Part shown: positions 4,169 to 5,720 of the stretch, in pieces | Layout of the letters: every line of letters begins with the position of its first letter | Position numbering within the stretch: position 1 is the stretch's first letter | From: Candidatus Woesearchaeota archaeon | Lineage (GTDB): Archaea; Nanobdellota; Nanobdellia; Woesearchaeales; JAGVYJ01 | NCBI GenBank assembly: GCA_018303315.1 | Contig: JAGVYJ010000026.1 | Coordinates: 1 to 5,720, forward strand | Length of the DNA: 5,720 nucleotides | Direction of reading: 5' to 3' | Made by a program: the position numbers and the translations under genes | Notes under the pieces: model-generated | Seen by the model: the letters and a program-made list of their open reading frames with translations, nothing else | What the model was told of the DNA's origin: nothing | Databases searched by the model: none

Positions 4169-5720
4169 CCTGCTCAAACAGCTCAATTGCCCTGTCGCCC
4201 AGCCCGAGGATGAATGGCGCAAGTCTGGGTCCCTGCTCCTTGTTGAGCAGCACTTTATAACCTGCCTGGAAGAATTCTGCCGGTTTCAGCCCTGCCCTTT
4301 TTTGTATCTCGTAGAACTCGTTGAAAAATGACTTCTCATCCCATTCCCTGCCGCTTTTCAGTGCCCTGACAATCTCCCTTAAGCCTTCCTTCTGCTTTTC
4401 TGAGAGGCCCAGATTTTCAGCCGGCTTTTCCTGAACCACAAATTTGACATCCTCCGGGGCATACTTCCCCACCCATGCCTTTGCGTAGTCCAGCCTTGCA
4501 AATGTCTGCTCCTCCTTGTCTGCCTCATAATGCCCTGTCTTTTTCAGGCTGCTGATTATCTTATCCTTATCATCAAATGTCTGCACCAGCATTATAGCAT
4601 GGGAAATCGGCATCTTCAACGGCTTTTCAGGCTTTTTTGGATTTCCTGAAATCTCATAAAGCCTTTTTATATGGGCTTTTTCCCTTTTGTTCTCTATTTC
4701 TTCCTCATCAAAGTAAATCCTTGCTGCAGTGTCGTATTCGTCAAACAGCTGCGGCAGCAGTTTCCACGAGAAGCTTCTCTGCCGCATAAGCCTTTTGTTG
4801 TAATAGTACCTCAGCAGCTCAGGGCTTGCAACCTCGAGCCAGTCTCTTGGATAAACCACATTGCCAAGGCTTGCCGACATCTTCACATTGTCTATCATCA
4901 GGTGCTCGTAGAATATCGGCTCAGGCATGGGGAATTCCAGCACCTGCTCGCATATTTCGGCGTTCACCCAGAATGCTGAGCCCGGAACCTGGTATTCCTT
5001 TCCAGCGCCTTCGGCCACAACCCTGAAATATGCCCACTGGGCTGCCCACTCGCTCTTCCACATCAGCTTCCCTTCCCCTTTCATCGGGTCGCTTGTTCCT
5101 TTGTGGCCACAGCCCTTGGCCGCAGTTTTCTGGAAATTGTAATCATCGCACCTGTAACTGACTATTCCGTCCTTGAATGATATGACCTTTGGCGTTGCAA
5201 TCTTCCCGCAGCCTTCACAAATGGGTGCCCAGGGGCTCCATGTCTTTGGCAGTGGGTTTTCCCTGTACTTGTTCTGTATTTCAACCACTGCCGGCGCGTA
5301 ATCCAGAACCTTCTTGGCTATCTTCAGGAATTCCTTTTCCTTGTAGAGTTTTCTCATGGAGAACTTTTCCATGTCTGTGTAAACAAACCTGTCCAGCACC
5401 TTAAAATATTCCTGCTTGTGCTTTTCCGCATAGGACTCATAATTCCCGTCCGGGTCGGGAATGTCTGTCACCGGCATGCCAATATATTTTTCGTATGAGC
5501 CAGGAACTCCTTCAGGGACTTTTCTCAGGGGATCCATGTCCTCTGCAACCCAGATAAGTTTTGCCTTGCTGCCTGAGTCGTGCAAAGCCCTGTAGACGGA
5601 GTCGCCGCGTATGGTGTCTGAGAGCCTCCCTATATGCAGCACGCCGGAAAGGGAAGCGCTGGTCTTCACAGTATATTGGTCAAGTTTAGGGACTTTCTTC
5701 TCTGTATACCTGAATTTTTT
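4161..5720 (-). CDS. lysS: Class I lysyl-tRNA synthetase (N terminus beyond window edge)
   Basis: This enzyme attaches lysine to tRNA-Lys. The class I form is the usual one in many archaea and is unrelated to class II LysRS. The frame stays open to the right edge, so the first residues are missing; 519 residues are visible. That is close to the full family length, so probably only about 20 are lost. An internal GTG at 5669-5667 is not the real start, because it would remove the strand before the HIGH motif. Numbering from that GTG: HIGH-type motif HIGR at 12-15; AEDMDPLRKVPEGVPG (42-57), very typical of class I LysRS; zinc-binding cysteines C151, C154, C174 and C187; KMSKS-type motif KMSAS at 263-267; C-terminal helical anticodon region ending GPRLAPFILGLG (480-491). 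Several signature positions differ from the usual HIGN and GKDH (here HIGR and GKEY), so it is divergent but looks intact. The stop TAG lies 8 nt inside the convergent zinc-ribbon gene. Confidence 0.95.
   Translation of the reverse strand, partial: KKFRYTEKKVPKLDQYTVKTSASLSGVLHIGRLSDTIRGDSVYRALHDSGSKAKLIWVAEDMDPLRKVPEGVPGSYEKYIGMPVTDIPDPDGNYESYAEKHKQEYFKVLDRFVYTDMEKFSMRKLYKEKEFLKIAKKVLDYAPAVVEIQNKYRENPLPKTWSPWAPICEGCGKIATPKVISFKDGIVSYRCDDYNFQKTAAKGCGHKGTSDPMKGEGKLMWKSEWAAQWAYFRVVAEGAGKEYQVPGSAFWVNAEICEQVLEFPMPEPIFYEHLMIDNVKMSASLGNVVYPRDWLEVASPELLRYYYNKRLMRQRSFSWKLLPQLFDEYDTAARIYFDEEEIENKREKAHIKRLYEISGNPKKPEKPLKMPISHAIMLVQTFDDKDKIISSLKKTGHYEADKEEQTFARLDYAKAWVGKYAPEDVKFVVQEKPAENLGLSEKQKEGLREIVRALKSGREWDEKSFFNEFYEIQKRAGLKPAEFFQAGYKVLLNKEQGPRLAPFILGLGDRAIELFEQVS

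Noticed and set aside
4671..5404. Several plus-strand open frames (66-102 codons) opposite lysS.
   Set aside because: All lie antisense to conserved LysRS motifs, and the translations are Pro/Ser/Cys-rich shadows.
1..5720. CRISPR array, tRNA/rRNA gene, insertion sequence or phage module.
   Set aside because: No regularly spaced repeats, cloverleaf-like sequence, terminal inverted repeats or transposase motifs were seen, and genes fill nearly all of the window.

Overview
The window is about 5.7 kb of densely packed archaeal chromosome at moderate GC. It is archaeal because of the gene order ftsZ-secE-spt5 followed by rpl11, a Sec61-gamma-type SecE of 56 residues, a two-domain (NGN+KOW) Spt5, a class I lysyl-tRNA synthetase, and TATA-type promoters placed for leaderless or nearly leaderless transcripts. 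The long extension on L11 and the divergent LysRS motifs would fit a fast-evolving lineage such as one of the DPANN phyla. That placement is only an inference; no 16S or other decisive marker is present.

Layout. Positions 1-1188 (+) hold the 3' part of ftsZ, then secE (short and easily missed) and spt5, with gaps of 2 nt each, so they are probably one transcript. A 32-nt T-rich gap follows. Positions 1221-2279 (+) hold two consecutive genes for polytopic membrane proteins of 180 and 170 aa. These are diverged tandem paralogues 3 nt apart, and they sit between spt5 and rpl11, two genes often adjacent in archaea. A TATA box at 2282-2289 precedes rpl11 (2317-3066), whose product has the L11 core plus an extra charged, helical C-terminal region of about 90 residues. 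A second TATA box at 3072-3079 precedes an OGG1-type 8-oxoguanine DNA glycosylase (start best placed at 3100). Its 3' end overlaps by 14 nt a small gene for a zinc-ribbon protein with one C-terminal membrane helix (3893-4168). On the minus strand, lysS fills 4161 to the right edge. It converges on the zinc-ribbon gene with an 8-nt tail overlap, and its N terminus lies outside the window.

How the genes relate. Most are information-processing or core cell functions: division (FtsZ), protein translocation (SecE), transcription elongation (Spt5), ribosome GTPase centre (L11), oxidative DNA repair (OGG) and lysine charging (LysRS). The least explained parts are the paired membrane proteins, the L11 extension and the membrane-anchored zinc ribbon coupled to the glycosylase. 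I saw no tRNA, rRNA, CRISPR array, insertion sequence or phage gene. No intergenic gap exceeds about 40 nt.
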